From CAZIOH01 sp964540815 (lineage in GTDB: Bacteria > Myxococcota_A > Polyangia > Fen-1088): DNA of 17,851 bases. Below the pieces are notes generated by a model that was not told the origin of the DNA, made no database searches, and saw only the letters and a list, made by a program, of their open reading frames with translations. The translations under genes were made by a program, and so were the position numbers. Shown here one piece after another: positions 8,272 to 15,636 of this stretch; position 1 is the first letter of the stretch, and each line of letters starts with the position of its first letter. The stretch covers positions 1 through 17,851 of the forward strand of contig CAZIOH010000117.1 of NCBI GenBank assembly GCA_964540815.1, read 5' to 3'.

Positions 8272-9246
8272 CTAGAAGGTGACCACCTGCTCGACCGCAT
8301 CCAGGATGCGCGCGGCGTCCGGGAGGTACTCGTGTTCGAGCGTGTAAGGGAAGGGGGTATCGAAGCCCGTCACCCGCAAGATCGGCGCCTCGAGGTGCAA
8401 GATGGCACGCTCCTGGATGGACGCCACCAGCTCGGCCCCGAAACCACACGTCTTGGGGGCTTCGTGGACGATGACCACCCGCCCGGTCTTGCGTACGGAC
8501 GCGAGGATGGTCTCGATGTCGAACGGCAGCAAGGTCCGCAGGTCGATGACCTCGAGCGCATAGCCGGCGGCCTCCCCCTTGACCGCGGCCTCGAGGCAGG
8601 TGTGGACCATGGCGCCCCAGGACAGGACGGTCACCTGCTCACCCGGTCGGACGATCTGGGCTCGTCCGATCGGAATCGTGTAGTCGTCCTCGGGGACCTC
8701 GCCCTTGGCCGCCCGGTACATGCGCTTCGGCTCCATGAAGATCACGGGATCGTCGTCGCGGATGGCCGACAGCAAGAGTCCCTTGGCGTCGAACGGGTTG
8801 GAAGGCATGACGACCTTCAGGCCCGGGACGTGAATGAACAGTGCCTCGGGCGACTGCGAGTGGTAGTGGCCGCCCTTGATTCCGCCCCCGACCGGCGTCC
8901 GGATGACGAGGGGCGCCGGATATTCGCCCCCCGAGCGGTACCGCATCTTGGCCAGCTCGTTCACGATCTGGTCATAGGCCGGATAGATGAAGTCGGCGAA
9001 CTGGATCTCGGGGACCGGGCGGAGCCCATAGAGAGCCATTCCGATCGCGGTGCCGATGATCCCCGATTCGGCGAGCGGGGTGTCGACGCAGCGGTCGGCA
9101 CCGAACTCCTCGAACAGCCCGGCCGTCGCGCGGAAGACGCCACCGAAGCGCCCGACGTCTTCTCCCATGACCAGGACACGGGGATCGCGGCGCATCTCCA
9201 ACCGGAGCGCGTCGTTGACCGCCTGGATGATGTTCATTTCAGACAT
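8272..9246 (-). CDS. 2-oxoacid dehydrogenase E1 beta subunit, branched-chain type
   Basis: This 324-residue protein is a standard-length E1-beta (transketolase-like pyrimidine-binding domain followed by the transketolase C-terminal domain). It keeps the ThDP-activating glutamate E60 (DTPLAESGIIGTAIGMA), the QFADFIYPAYDQI stretch, the active-site histidine H129 (GGHYHSQSPEA) and the C-terminal DLRTLLPFD and HEAP segments. Overall wording is closest to the beta subunit of 3-methyl-2-oxobutanoate (branched-chain) dehydrogenase, so the complex may act on branched-chain oxo acids, but related pyruvate enzymes look similar. It is the first gene of the minus-strand cluster, followed by E2 and then the E1-alpha-like gene, whereas alpha usually comes first. 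No good Shine-Dalgarno precedes the ATG at 9246. An in-frame ATG at 9237 is an alternative that would shorten the protein by three residues. Confidence 0.95.
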   Translation of the reverse strand: MSEMNIIQAVNDALRLEMRRDPRVLVMGEDVGRFGGVFRATAGLFEEFGADRCVDTPLAESGIIGTAIGMALYGLRPVPEIQFADFIYPAYDQIVNELAKMRYRSGGEYPAPLVIRTPVGGGIKGGHYHSQSPEALFIHVPGLKVVMPSNPFDAKGLLLSAIRDDDPVIFMEPKRMYRAAKGEVPEDDYTIPIGRAQIVRPGEQVTVLSWGAMVHTCLEAAVKGEAAGYALEVIDLRTLLPFDIETILASVRKTGRVVIVHEAPKTCGFGAELVASIQERAILHLEAPILRVTGFDTPFPYTLEHEYLPDAARILDAVEQVVTF

Positions 9247-9291
9247 GGAGGGGGCTCACCTGGATTGGTCCGGGCAACGGATTACGCTAGC

Positions 9292-9319
9292 GCGCACCCG
9301 GAATCAAGCCCGGGTGCGC
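9292..9319. promoter_or_regulatory. 10-bp inverted repeat in the divergent promoter region
   Basis: GCGCACCCGG (9292-9301) and CCGGGTGCGC (9310-9319) are perfect inverted copies around an eight-base AT-richer centre. They lie between the E1-beta start (9246) and the HPt gene. No T-run follows on either side, which argues against a terminator. On the minus strand the centre holds TTGATT, a possible -35, with a weak TAATCC 17 bases on (9279-9274), so a bound dimer could cover the promoter of the dehydrogenase cluster. Regulatory role is inferred. Confidence 0.4.
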
Positions 9320-9408
9320 CGCAACACCCCGGCGGGGCGGTCACCATGGGATTGGACTCGGGCAGGCGATCGATTTACCCTTCGGCGTCGGGACCGAAAC
9401 GAGGCGAA

Positions 9409-9867
9409 ATGGGCGATCGCGTGGCAGGCGGGAATGGATCTGGCGGGCGTGCAGACGGATCTGGAGACGGATCTTCAGACGGTTCTGGGGGTGCCAGGGC
9501 GGCCAGGTCGATTGATGAGGCGCGGCTCCTTGGCAACATGGCGGGCAGCCCGGAGATCCTGGACGAGGCTGGCCGGCTCTTCCTGCACGAGGCCGAGGGG
9601 ATGTTCCTGGCGCTGCAGGCGGCGGTCACCTCGGCGGACGCGAATCGCGTCGAACGGGCGGCGCACCTCATCAAGGGAGCCTTGCTGTCCATCGCGGCCC
9701 CGGCGGCGGCCAGGTTGGCCGATGCGATCGAAGCTCAGGGCCGCGCCGGCGCCATCGTGCCGCCCGCCCGCCTCACCGAGCTCGAGCTGGAGCTCACCCG
9801 GGTCTGCTCGGATCTCGCCGCCATCCTCGACAAGCTCGAGAAGCTCGCCGCGGTCAGTTGTCCGTGA
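9409..9867 (+). CDS. Stand-alone HPt (histidine phosphotransfer) domain protein
   Basis: The 152-residue protein has a low-complexity Gly/Ser/Asp N-terminus (residues 1-33) followed by a single helical HPt domain. The phospho-accepting histidine is H86 in AAHLIKGALLSIAAPAAARLADAIE, which matches the family pattern of His, two residues on Lys-Gly, a small-residue turn and a second helix ending in Glu. Acidic/hydrophobic helices lie before and after it. Such proteins relay phosphate between response regulator receiver domains in phosphorelays; no kinase or receiver gene is visible nearby. I place the start at the ATG at 9409, which has GAGG five bases upstream. An in-frame ATG at 9346 is possible. 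The 3' end overlaps the convergent kinase-like gene by 14 bases. Confidence 0.78.
   Translation: MGDRVAGGNGSGGRADGSGDGSSDGSGGARAARSIDEARLLGNMAGSPEILDEAGRLFLHEAEGMFLALQAAVTSADANRVERAAHLIKGALLSIAAPAAARLADAIEAQGRAGAIVPPARLTELELELTRVCSDLAAILDKLEKLAAVSCP
9453..9488. repeat. Three 12-bp tandem repeats in the HPt N-terminus
   Basis: AGACGGATCTGG, AGACGGATCTTC and AGACGGTTCTGG follow one another directly. They encode a Gly-Ser-Asp-rich tether. The unit is four codons, so copy-number changes keep the frame. Confidence 0.85.
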
Positions 9868-10531
9868 GGAGCGCACCTTCGGCGGCGGGATCCTCGGGGG
9901 GGCCACCGAGGACCGGCCTCAGCAGACGGGCCACGTCCTCCTGTTGCAAGGCCCGCCGGACCTGCTCGAAGAGGTGCTCGACGCCCTGGGCGCGCGAGGA
10001 CACGATGGTCGCGGCGATGTCCTGCGGGTCCACGAAGTCGATGCCGAGCTCGGAGGCGTGGGTCGCGGCGGCTCCGGTCGGCAGGGGGGCATCGGTGCAC
10101 ACCACCTTCAGGACCACGCCCCGGTAGTCGGGACCGCCCACCGCCAGAAACCGGGCGTCGTTGGGGAAGCGCACGTCGTCCACCACGATCAGGCGGTGGC
10201 GAGGACCGCCTGGCCGGTCGCGCTGCGCCAGGCGAATCTCGCGCAGGAGCGCTCGCAGGTGGATGTCGTCCCCGAACTCATCGCGCAAGCCCTCCGCGCC
10301 GAGGCGCTGGAGCAGCCACCGCGGCGAGAATCCATAGCGGGGATCGACCGCCTCCTTGTCGGCCTGGCTGCCCCACACCTGGGCCTCTGAGAGATCGAAG
10401 ACCTTCTGCATGGCCCGCTTCATCGGTCCGGCGATGGAGCGGAGCTCGGCGCCGAAGTGGTCGGCCAGGTAGCGGGCCACGGTGGTCTTTCCATGCGCCG
10501 ATTTCGCGAGCAACCCGACGATGTAGATCAT
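9854..10531 (-). CDS. P-loop kinase, deoxynucleoside monophosphate kinase-like
   Basis: The 225-residue protein starts with a P-loop strand and turn (IYIVGLLAKSAHGKTTVARYL). The loop reads AKSAHGKT (residues 9-16): GKT is present but the first Walker A glycine is alanine. The VVDDVRFPNDARFL segment (116-129), followed later by ASELGI (159-164), is the pattern I associate with phage-type deoxynucleoside monophosphate kinases, which phosphorylate dNMPs. A related nucleotide kinase or dephospho-CoA kinase-like protein is possible. Its ATG overlaps the purL stop as ATGA, with GGTGAG six bases before it (minus strand of 10538-10543), so it is translated from the purL message. This places it with purine nucleotide supply. 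The last 20 residues look disordered and extend over the end of the convergent HPt gene. Confidence 0.62.
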   Translation of the reverse strand: MIYIVGLLAKSAHGKTTVARYLADHFGAELRSIAGPMKRAMQKVFDLSEAQVWGSQADKEAVDPRYGFSPRWLLQRLGAEGLRDEFGDDIHLRALLREIRLAQRDRPGGPRHRLIVVDDVRFPNDARFLAVGGPDYRGVVLKVVCTDAPLPTGAAATHASELGIDFVDPQDIAATIVSSRAQGVEHLFEQVRRALQQEDVARLLRPVLGGPPEDPAAEGALLTDN

Positions 10532-13500
10532 GACCTACTCACCCACGCACGGGCATTGCGGAACAGGCGCATCCAGGGACTGTCGTCAGGCTCGCGCGGA
10601 GCGGACGAGGGGGAACGTGGAGGCGAAGGTGAATGCATGGGATGAGGCAGGTGAGCAGGCAGGGGCGACAACGGATCGTAGGACAGCTGTACCGAGCGAA
10701 ACACGCGCTCTGGATGCGGCATCAAGATCGTCGCACGTCCATCGTCCGACGTCACGGCCGTAATTCCGCCCGGCGAGCCATTCGGGTTCTGTGGGTACCT
10801 CGAGGCGGTTTGCCCCAGGTCGTCGACGAAGCGCGCCGACACCAGCCCCTGACGCTCACAGTCGAGCCGCGCCTCCTCCGAGCTCCACTCGGCGCGCCCC
10901 TCGCCGTGCGCCACCGCGATGGGCAAGAGAGATCCGGCCATGCCCGCGAGCAGGATCGATGGGCTCTCGGTGATGGCCACCCGCGCCAGACGGGCCTCGA
11001 ACTGATCGCTGCGGTTCCGCACGAAGCGTGGCCAGCGGTTGGCGCCGGGAACCAGCTCCTTGAGCGCGGACATCATCTGGCACCCGTTGCAGACACCCAG
11101 GGTGAAAGTGTCGGGCCGCTCGAAAAACCGCTCAAATTGGGCACGCGCCGCAGCGTGGAAGAGGATCGACTTCGCCCAGCCCTCACCCGCCCCGAGGACG
11201 TCACCGTACGAGAATCCGCCGCAGGCAGCCAGCCCTCGAAAATCGCCGAGATCGACCCGGCCTTCCAGGATATCGGTCATGTGCACGTCGACCGCCTGGA
11301 AGCCGGCGCGGCGGAAGGCCGCCGCCATCTCGAGCTGACCGTTCACCCCTTGCTCGCGCAGGATGGCGACGCGCGGGAGCGCTGCGCCAGAGACGGTCGC
11401 GGCCTCGACAGCGTCGTTTGGGTCGCCCAAACGGTCGAAAGACAGGAAGGTCGACAGTCCAGGCGCCGCCGGATCGGTGCGGGCCGCCTGCTCCTCGTCG
11501 GCGCACGCAGGATCGTCGCGCAGGCGCGCGATCGCGTGGGTGGTCTCCGACCAGATCCCGCGCAAGACGCTGCGCGATTCCTCGAAGAGGGTGCGGTCAC
11601 CGACGCGAAACCTGATGCGATCCCCGGGGCGCGGCGCGCCGATCGGGTGAACATGGGCTCCGAGCCCGTGCTCCGCGAACACCTGTTGCACCACGGCCAG
11701 CTCGGCGCCGCGAACCTGGACCACCGCTCCGAGCTCCTCGCTGAAGAGGGCGGCGTTCTCGGCCCCCGCTCCACCATCCACCGCAGTCGGCGTCGCGGGC
11801 AGGAGCGCGCCGAGATCGATGTCGAGGCCGAGCCCGCCCGCGAACGCCATCTCGAGCAGGGTGACGAACAGCCCCCCGTCCGAGCGATCGTGGTACGCGA
11901 GCAGCCGTCCGGCGTCCCCGAGCGCGCGAATCGCCGCGAAGAAGCCGACCAGCCGGGTGGGCTCGTCGAGGTCGGGCGGGACGTCGCCGAGCTGCCCGTG
12001 GACCTGGGCCAGGCAGGAGCCACCGAGCCGATTCCTCCCGCCCCCGAGATCCACGAGCAGAAGGAGGCTCCCCCCCTCGGGGCCGTGGAGCATCCGGAGT
12101 TGCGGGGTGAGCGCGCGTCGCACGTCGGTGACCGGGGCAAAGGCGCTCACGACCAGCGACAGCGGCGCGGTGACCGCCCGCTCGCCGAGGGGCGCGCGCG
12201 CGTCCGGTTCGGATGCGGCGTCGTCTGCCGGGTCGGCGCCAGGCGGCGTCACCTTCCAGGCGGTGCGCATCGACATCGAGTCCTTGCCGACCGGGATGGC
12301 GATCCCGAGCGCGGGGGCGAGCTCGACTCCGACCGCCCGGACGGCGTCGTAGAGCCGCGCGTCCTCGCCGGGGTGCCCGGCGGCCGCCATCCAGTTGGCG
12401 GAGAGCTTGACGTCGCCGAGGTGCGCGACCGGTGCCGACGCCAGGTTGGTGATGGCCTCGGCGACCGCCATCCGCGCGGATGCCGCCGCATCGAGCAGGG
12501 CGATGGGTGGCCGCTCGCCCATGGCCATGGCCTCGCCCGAGTACCCCTCGAACCCGGCGCAGGTCACCGCGGCGTCTGCGACCGGCACCTGCCACGGGCC
12601 GACCATCTGATCGCGGGCGATGAGCCCCCCGACCGTCCGATCGCCGATGGTGATGAGGAACGACTTGTCGGCCACCGTCGGCAAGCGCAGCACCCGGAGC
12701 GCCGCCTCGCGGACATCCAGCCCGCCCACCTCGAAGCCGCGTCGGGGCACGTCCACGTGGCGCACGTCGCGGGTCATGCGCGGCGGCTTGCCGAAGAGCA
12801 CGCCGAGCGGCAGGTCGATCGGGTGGTTCGCGAAGTGCGGATCCTCGAGGCACAGCGTCCCGTCGTCGGTGGCCTGGCCCACCACCGCGAACGGACAGCG
12901 CTCTCGTCGACACAGCGCCGAGAGCTCCGGCAACCGCGCGGGCGGAACGGCGAGGACGTAGCGCTCCTGGGCCTCGTTGCACCACAGCTCGAGCGGGGAC
13001 ATCCCCGGCTCGTCGCTCGGGATCTTGCGCAGATCGAGCCGCGCGCCGCGGCCGCTGTCGTTGACCAGCTCGGGGAAGGCGTTCGACAGGCCTCCGGCCC
13101 CCACGTCGTGGATGGACACGATGGGGTTGTCGGGTCCGAGCGCCACGCAGCGATCGATGACCTCCTGGCAGCGCCGCTGCATCTCGGCGTTGTCGCGCTG
13201 GACGGAGGCGAAGTCCAGGTCCTCGGCCGATGCTCCCGAGGCCAGCGAGGAGGCCGCCCCGCCGCCGAGGCCGATCAGCAGCGCCGGTCCGCCGAGGACC
13301 ACCAGCGCGGCGCCGGGCGGAATCTCGCCCTTCTTCACGTGGGCAGGCCGCACGGTGCCGAGCCCACCCGCGATCATGATGGGCTTGTGATAGCCGCGCA
13401 CCTCTCGACGGCCGGGCGTGGGCCCCTCGATCTCGAGCTCGAAGGTCCGGAACACGCCGCAGAGGTTCGGCCGCCCGAACTCGTTGTTGAAGGCCGCCGC

Positions 13501-14634
13501 CCCGAGCGGGCCGTCGATCATGATGTCGAGCGGCGAGGCGATCCGCTCGGGCTTGCCGTGGTCGGGCTCTTCCCAGGGACGGACCGCGCCGGGCAGCCGC
13601 AGGTTCGAGACCACGAACCCCGCGAGCCCGGCCTTGGGCTTGCCCCCGCGCCCGGTGGCGCCCTCGTCGCGGATCTCACCCCCGGCCCCGGTGGCCGCGC
13701 CCGGAAAGGGCGAGATGGCGGTGGGGTGGTTGTGGGTCTCGACCTTCATCAGGATGTGCGCGGGCTCGACGTGCATGGCGTAGACGCCGGTGACGGGGTC
13801 GGGCAACAGGCGCTCCGAGGTGGGCCCACCGATGACCGCGGCATTGTCGCTGTACGCCGAGAGCACGCCGGCGGGGGAGGCCTCGGTGCTGCGGCGGATC
13901 ATCTTGAACAGGGACGCCGGCTGGCGCTGACCGTCGACGATGAAGTCGGCGTTGAAGATCTTGTGACGGCAGTGCTCGCTGTTGGCCTGGGCGAACATCA
14001 TGAGCTCGACGTCGGTCGGATCCCGACCGAGCCCGCGGAAGGCGGCGGTCAGGTACTCGATCTCATCCCGAGCCAGGGCGAGGCCGAGCGCGACATTCGC
14101 GGCGTCGAGCGCGGCCTCTCCGTCGCGCAGGATCGGCACGCTGCGCAGCGGGCGGGGGTCGGCGCGGCTGAAGAGCGCGGCGGCCTCGGCGGTCGAGGTC
14201 AGCACCGACTCGGTCATGCGGTCGGCGAGCCCGAGCGCGAGGGCCGCCGGATCCCGGATCTGCCCGAAGAGCGTGAACCACACCCCGCGCTCGATGCGCC
14301 GCACGCGCTCGAGGCCGCAGCCGCGCGCGATGTCGGTGGCCTTGGAGGACCAGGGCGAGATGGTTCCGAGCCGGGGCACCACCAGGCGGCGGTGCACCTC
14401 GGCTCCGCTGGTCGTGGCGCCGGCCGGCGTCCGGGGCGGCTCGGCCCTGGGCCCGTAGGTGAGCAGCCGGTCGAGCACCTGGCGGTCGCCGGGCTCGAGG
14501 GGAGCGGAGGTGTCCACCAGGTGAACGTGGTTCGCCGTCAAGCTGGTGATGTCGGGGTTGCGCACGCGCAGGCGCGCGAGCCGCTTGTCGAGTCGAGCCG
14601 GAGTGAAGGCGGGAGCGCCGAGAATCTCGATCAT
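10528..14634 (-). CDS. purL: Phosphoribosylformylglycinamidine synthase, single-chain PurL
   Basis: This 1368-residue enzyme converts FGAR, glutamine and ATP to FGAM in purine synthesis. It is the large single-chain type (about 1300 residues in enterobacteria). An N-terminal PurS-like part and linker precede ANSEHCRHKIFNA, with the conserved H221. The duplicated AIR-synthetase-like halves follow (VETHNHPTAISPFPGAATG; HDVGAGGLSNAFPELV; IPVGKDSMSMRTAWK). The C-terminal glutaminase has the nucleophile C1182 in GVCNGCQMM and H1307/E1309 in MPHPERVFR. Two insertions stand out: about 25 extra residues after TAWKVTPP, and a proline/serine/histidine-rich stretch (about 1321-1351) between the catalytic H/E and the terminal SPWMRLFRNAR. 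The ATG at 14634 begins the conserved region. A GTG at 14691 is less likely, and no strong Shine-Dalgarno supports either. The stop overlaps the kinase-like gene. Confidence 0.97.
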   Translation of the reverse strand: MIEILGAPAFTPARLDKRLARLRVRNPDITSLTANHVHLVDTSAPLEPGDRQVLDRLLTYGPRAEPPRTPAGATTSGAEVHRRLVVPRLGTISPWSSKATDIARGCGLERVRRIERGVWFTLFGQIRDPAALALGLADRMTESVLTSTAEAAALFSRADPRPLRSVPILRDGEAALDAANVALGLALARDEIEYLTAAFRGLGRDPTDVELMMFAQANSEHCRHKIFNADFIVDGQRQPASLFKMIRRSTEASPAGVLSAYSDNAAVIGGPTSERLLPDPVTGVYAMHVEPAHILMKVETHNHPTAISPFPGAATGAGGEIRDEGATGRGGKPKAGLAGFVVSNLRLPGAVRPWEEPDHGKPERIASPLDIMIDGPLGAAAFNNEFGRPNLCGVFRTFELEIEGPTPGRREVRGYHKPIMIAGGLGTVRPAHVKKGEIPPGAALVVLGGPALLIGLGGGAASSLASGASAEDLDFASVQRDNAEMQRRCQEVIDRCVALGPDNPIVSIHDVGAGGLSNAFPELVNDSGRGARLDLRKIPSDEPGMSPLELWCNEAQERYVLAVPPARLPELSALCRRERCPFAVVGQATDDGTLCLEDPHFANHPIDLPLGVLFGKPPRMTRDVRHVDVPRRGFEVGGLDVREAALRVLRLPTVADKSFLITIGDRTVGGLIARDQMVGPWQVPVADAAVTCAGFEGYSGEAMAMGERPPIALLDAAASARMAVAEAITNLASAPVAHLGDVKLSANWMAAAGHPGEDARLYDAVRAVGVELAPALGIAIPVGKDSMSMRTAWKVTPPGADPADDAASEPDARAPLGERAVTAPLSLVVSAFAPVTDVRRALTPQLRMLHGPEGGSLLLLVDLGGGRNRLGGSCLAQVHGQLGDVPPDLDEPTRLVGFFAAIRALGDAGRLLAYHDRSDGGLFVTLLEMAFAGGLGLDIDLGALLPATPTAVDGGAGAENAALFSEELGAVVQVRGAELAVVQQVFAEHGLGAHVHPIGAPRPGDRIRFRVGDRTLFEESRSVLRGIWSETTHAIARLRDDPACADEEQAARTDPAAPGLSTFLSFDRLGDPNDAVEAATVSGAALPRVAILREQGVNGQLEMAAAFRRAGFQAVDVHMTDILEGRVDLGDFRGLAACGGFSYGDVLGAGEGWAKSILFHAAARAQFERFFERPDTFTLGVCNGCQMMSALKELVPGANRWPRFVRNRSDQFEARLARVAITESPSILLAGMAGSLLPIAVAHGEGRAEWSSEEARLDCERQGLVSARFVDDLGQTASRYPQNPNGSPGGITAVTSDDGRATILMPHPERVFRSVQLSYDPLSPLPAHLPHPMHSPSPPRSPSSAPREPDDSPWMRLFRNARAWVSRS

Positions 14635-14739
14635 GCTTTGGCGCACAGACTGCCGCTTTGCGGTCGAGGATGCAATCGCCGAAGCGGCCACCCGGCACGC
14701 CGCGTCGTATGTGTCGGTCGGGACCAGGGCGTGTGCGTC

Positions 14740-15636
14740 TCACCGCGGGGGCGCCGGCGGAAGTTGCGGCTTCGAGCAGCGCAGCAGCCAGCGATAAATG
14801 TCGTTCGGGTTTGCATCGAGGGCATAGGTCTGCGTCCAGCTGTCATGGCCCACGCCGGGATAGATCGTGAGGCGCTGTTCCCGACCACCCTCGTCACCTG
14901 CTCCTGCTCGACCACCGGTCGCGCAGGCCATGAGGTGGTCCATCGGCTCGAGGGTCCCGGCGGGGGGAACCACCGGGTCGGCGTCGCCGTGAAAGCCCCA
15001 GATGGCCACGGCCCGCGCCAGCTGGCACCCGCGCGATCTCCAGGCGGGACGGCCGTCGCCGGCGATGAGCACGGCGGCCGCCACATGCGTGTCGAGGTGC
15101 GCGTCGAGGTAGCGCCATCCGCCGATGGCGCCGCAGCTCAGCCCGGTGAGATAGACCCGGCGGCGGTCGACGGCGTAGTGGTCCACGGCGAATGACACGA
15201 AGGCGTGAATCTCCTCGGCGGCCGGGCAGTCGAACCCCACCGCAGGGGCCACCGCCGCCGGGCGATGCTGCGGCGAAAGAATGACGAACGCATCGCGCGC
15301 CGGTGAGCGCGCGTCGCGGGCGCTGGCTTCGCCGAGGGCTCGCAACGGACCATGCGCGAGGAGGCGCGGCAGGTCCGAGCCCCCGTTGCCGTTCTCGCCG
15401 ACGCCATGCAGGAAGACCAGCAGGGGCCATCTCTTCTTGTCCGCCTCGCCGTATCCGGGCGGCAGATACTCGAAGAACCCCTGGGCGGCAGGTGTGGTGC
15501 CGAGCGGGTGCGGAGTGAGCCGTCCGGGGCCAGGGCGGCTCCCAGCGCCGACCGCTGCGAGGGCGGCGGCCAGCCCGAGTCCAACCCCGAGCCCAACCCC
15601 GAGCGATGCAAGCCAGGTCACGGCCCCGACCATCAT
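14740..15636 (-). CDS. Exported or membrane-anchored alpha/beta-hydrolase (esterase / PHB depolymerase-like)
   Basis: The 298-residue protein begins with a long glycine/leucine/alanine-rich hydrophobic segment (about 3-31), a signal peptide or anchor, so it probably acts in the periplasm or outside. The hydrolase domain follows: the oxyanion region LLVFLHGVGENG (72-83), the nucleophile elbow GLSCG with S167, an acid in FHGDADPVVP (D220) and H264 in YPGVGHDSW. This is the pattern of the PHB depolymerase / feruloyl-esterase-like group (secreted carboxylester hydrolases). The substrate is not evident. Its ATG overlaps the ArsA-like stop (ATGA), and a second ATG follows at once. The segment coding the membrane stretch contains a 12-bp tandem repeat. 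The 105 bases downstream before purL show no convincing terminator or promoter. Confidence 0.8.
   Translation of the reverse strand: MMVGAVTWLASLGVGLGVGLGLAAALAAVGAGSRPGPGRLTPHPLGTTPAAQGFFEYLPPGYGEADKKRWPLLVFLHGVGENGNGGSDLPRLLAHGPLRALGEASARDARSPARDAFVILSPQHRPAAVAPAVGFDCPAAEEIHAFVSFAVDHYAVDRRRVYLTGLSCGAIGGWRYLDAHLDTHVAAAVLIAGDGRPAWRSRGCQLARAVAIWGFHGDADPVVPPAGTLEPMDHLMACATGGRAGAGDEGGREQRLTIYPGVGHDSWTQTYALDANPNDIYRWLLRCSKPQLPPAPPR
15574..15603. repeat. 12-bp tandem repeat coding the hydrolase signal/anchor
   Basis: CCCGAGTCCAAC and CCCGAGCCCAAC are followed by a partial third copy (CCCGAG). On the minus strand this encodes repeated Leu-Gly-Val-Gly in the hydrophobic N-terminal segment. Confidence 0.75.

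Noticed and set aside
5982..8275. Two long + strand open frames opposite the E1-alpha-like and E2 genes
   Set aside because: Arginine- and proline-rich shadow frames; the opposite strand carries recognisable enzyme domains throughout.
8332..9408. N-terminal extension of the HPt protein to base 8332 or 9346
   Set aside because: Most of the upstream open frame is antisense to E1-beta and has no domain. The ATG at 9346 lacks a ribosome site, whereas 9409 has GAGG.
14635..14739. Terminator or promoter between the hydrolase and purL
   Set aside because: Only a weak GCGGC/GCCGC pairing (14684-14703) without a T-run, and no convincing -35/-10 pair, can be found.
10633..15195. A 1520-codon open frame on the + strand
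   Set aside because: It lies antisense to purL and part of the hydrolase gene, has an arginine/glutamate/glycine-biased composition and no domain. It is open only because high-GC codon use removes stops from that frame.
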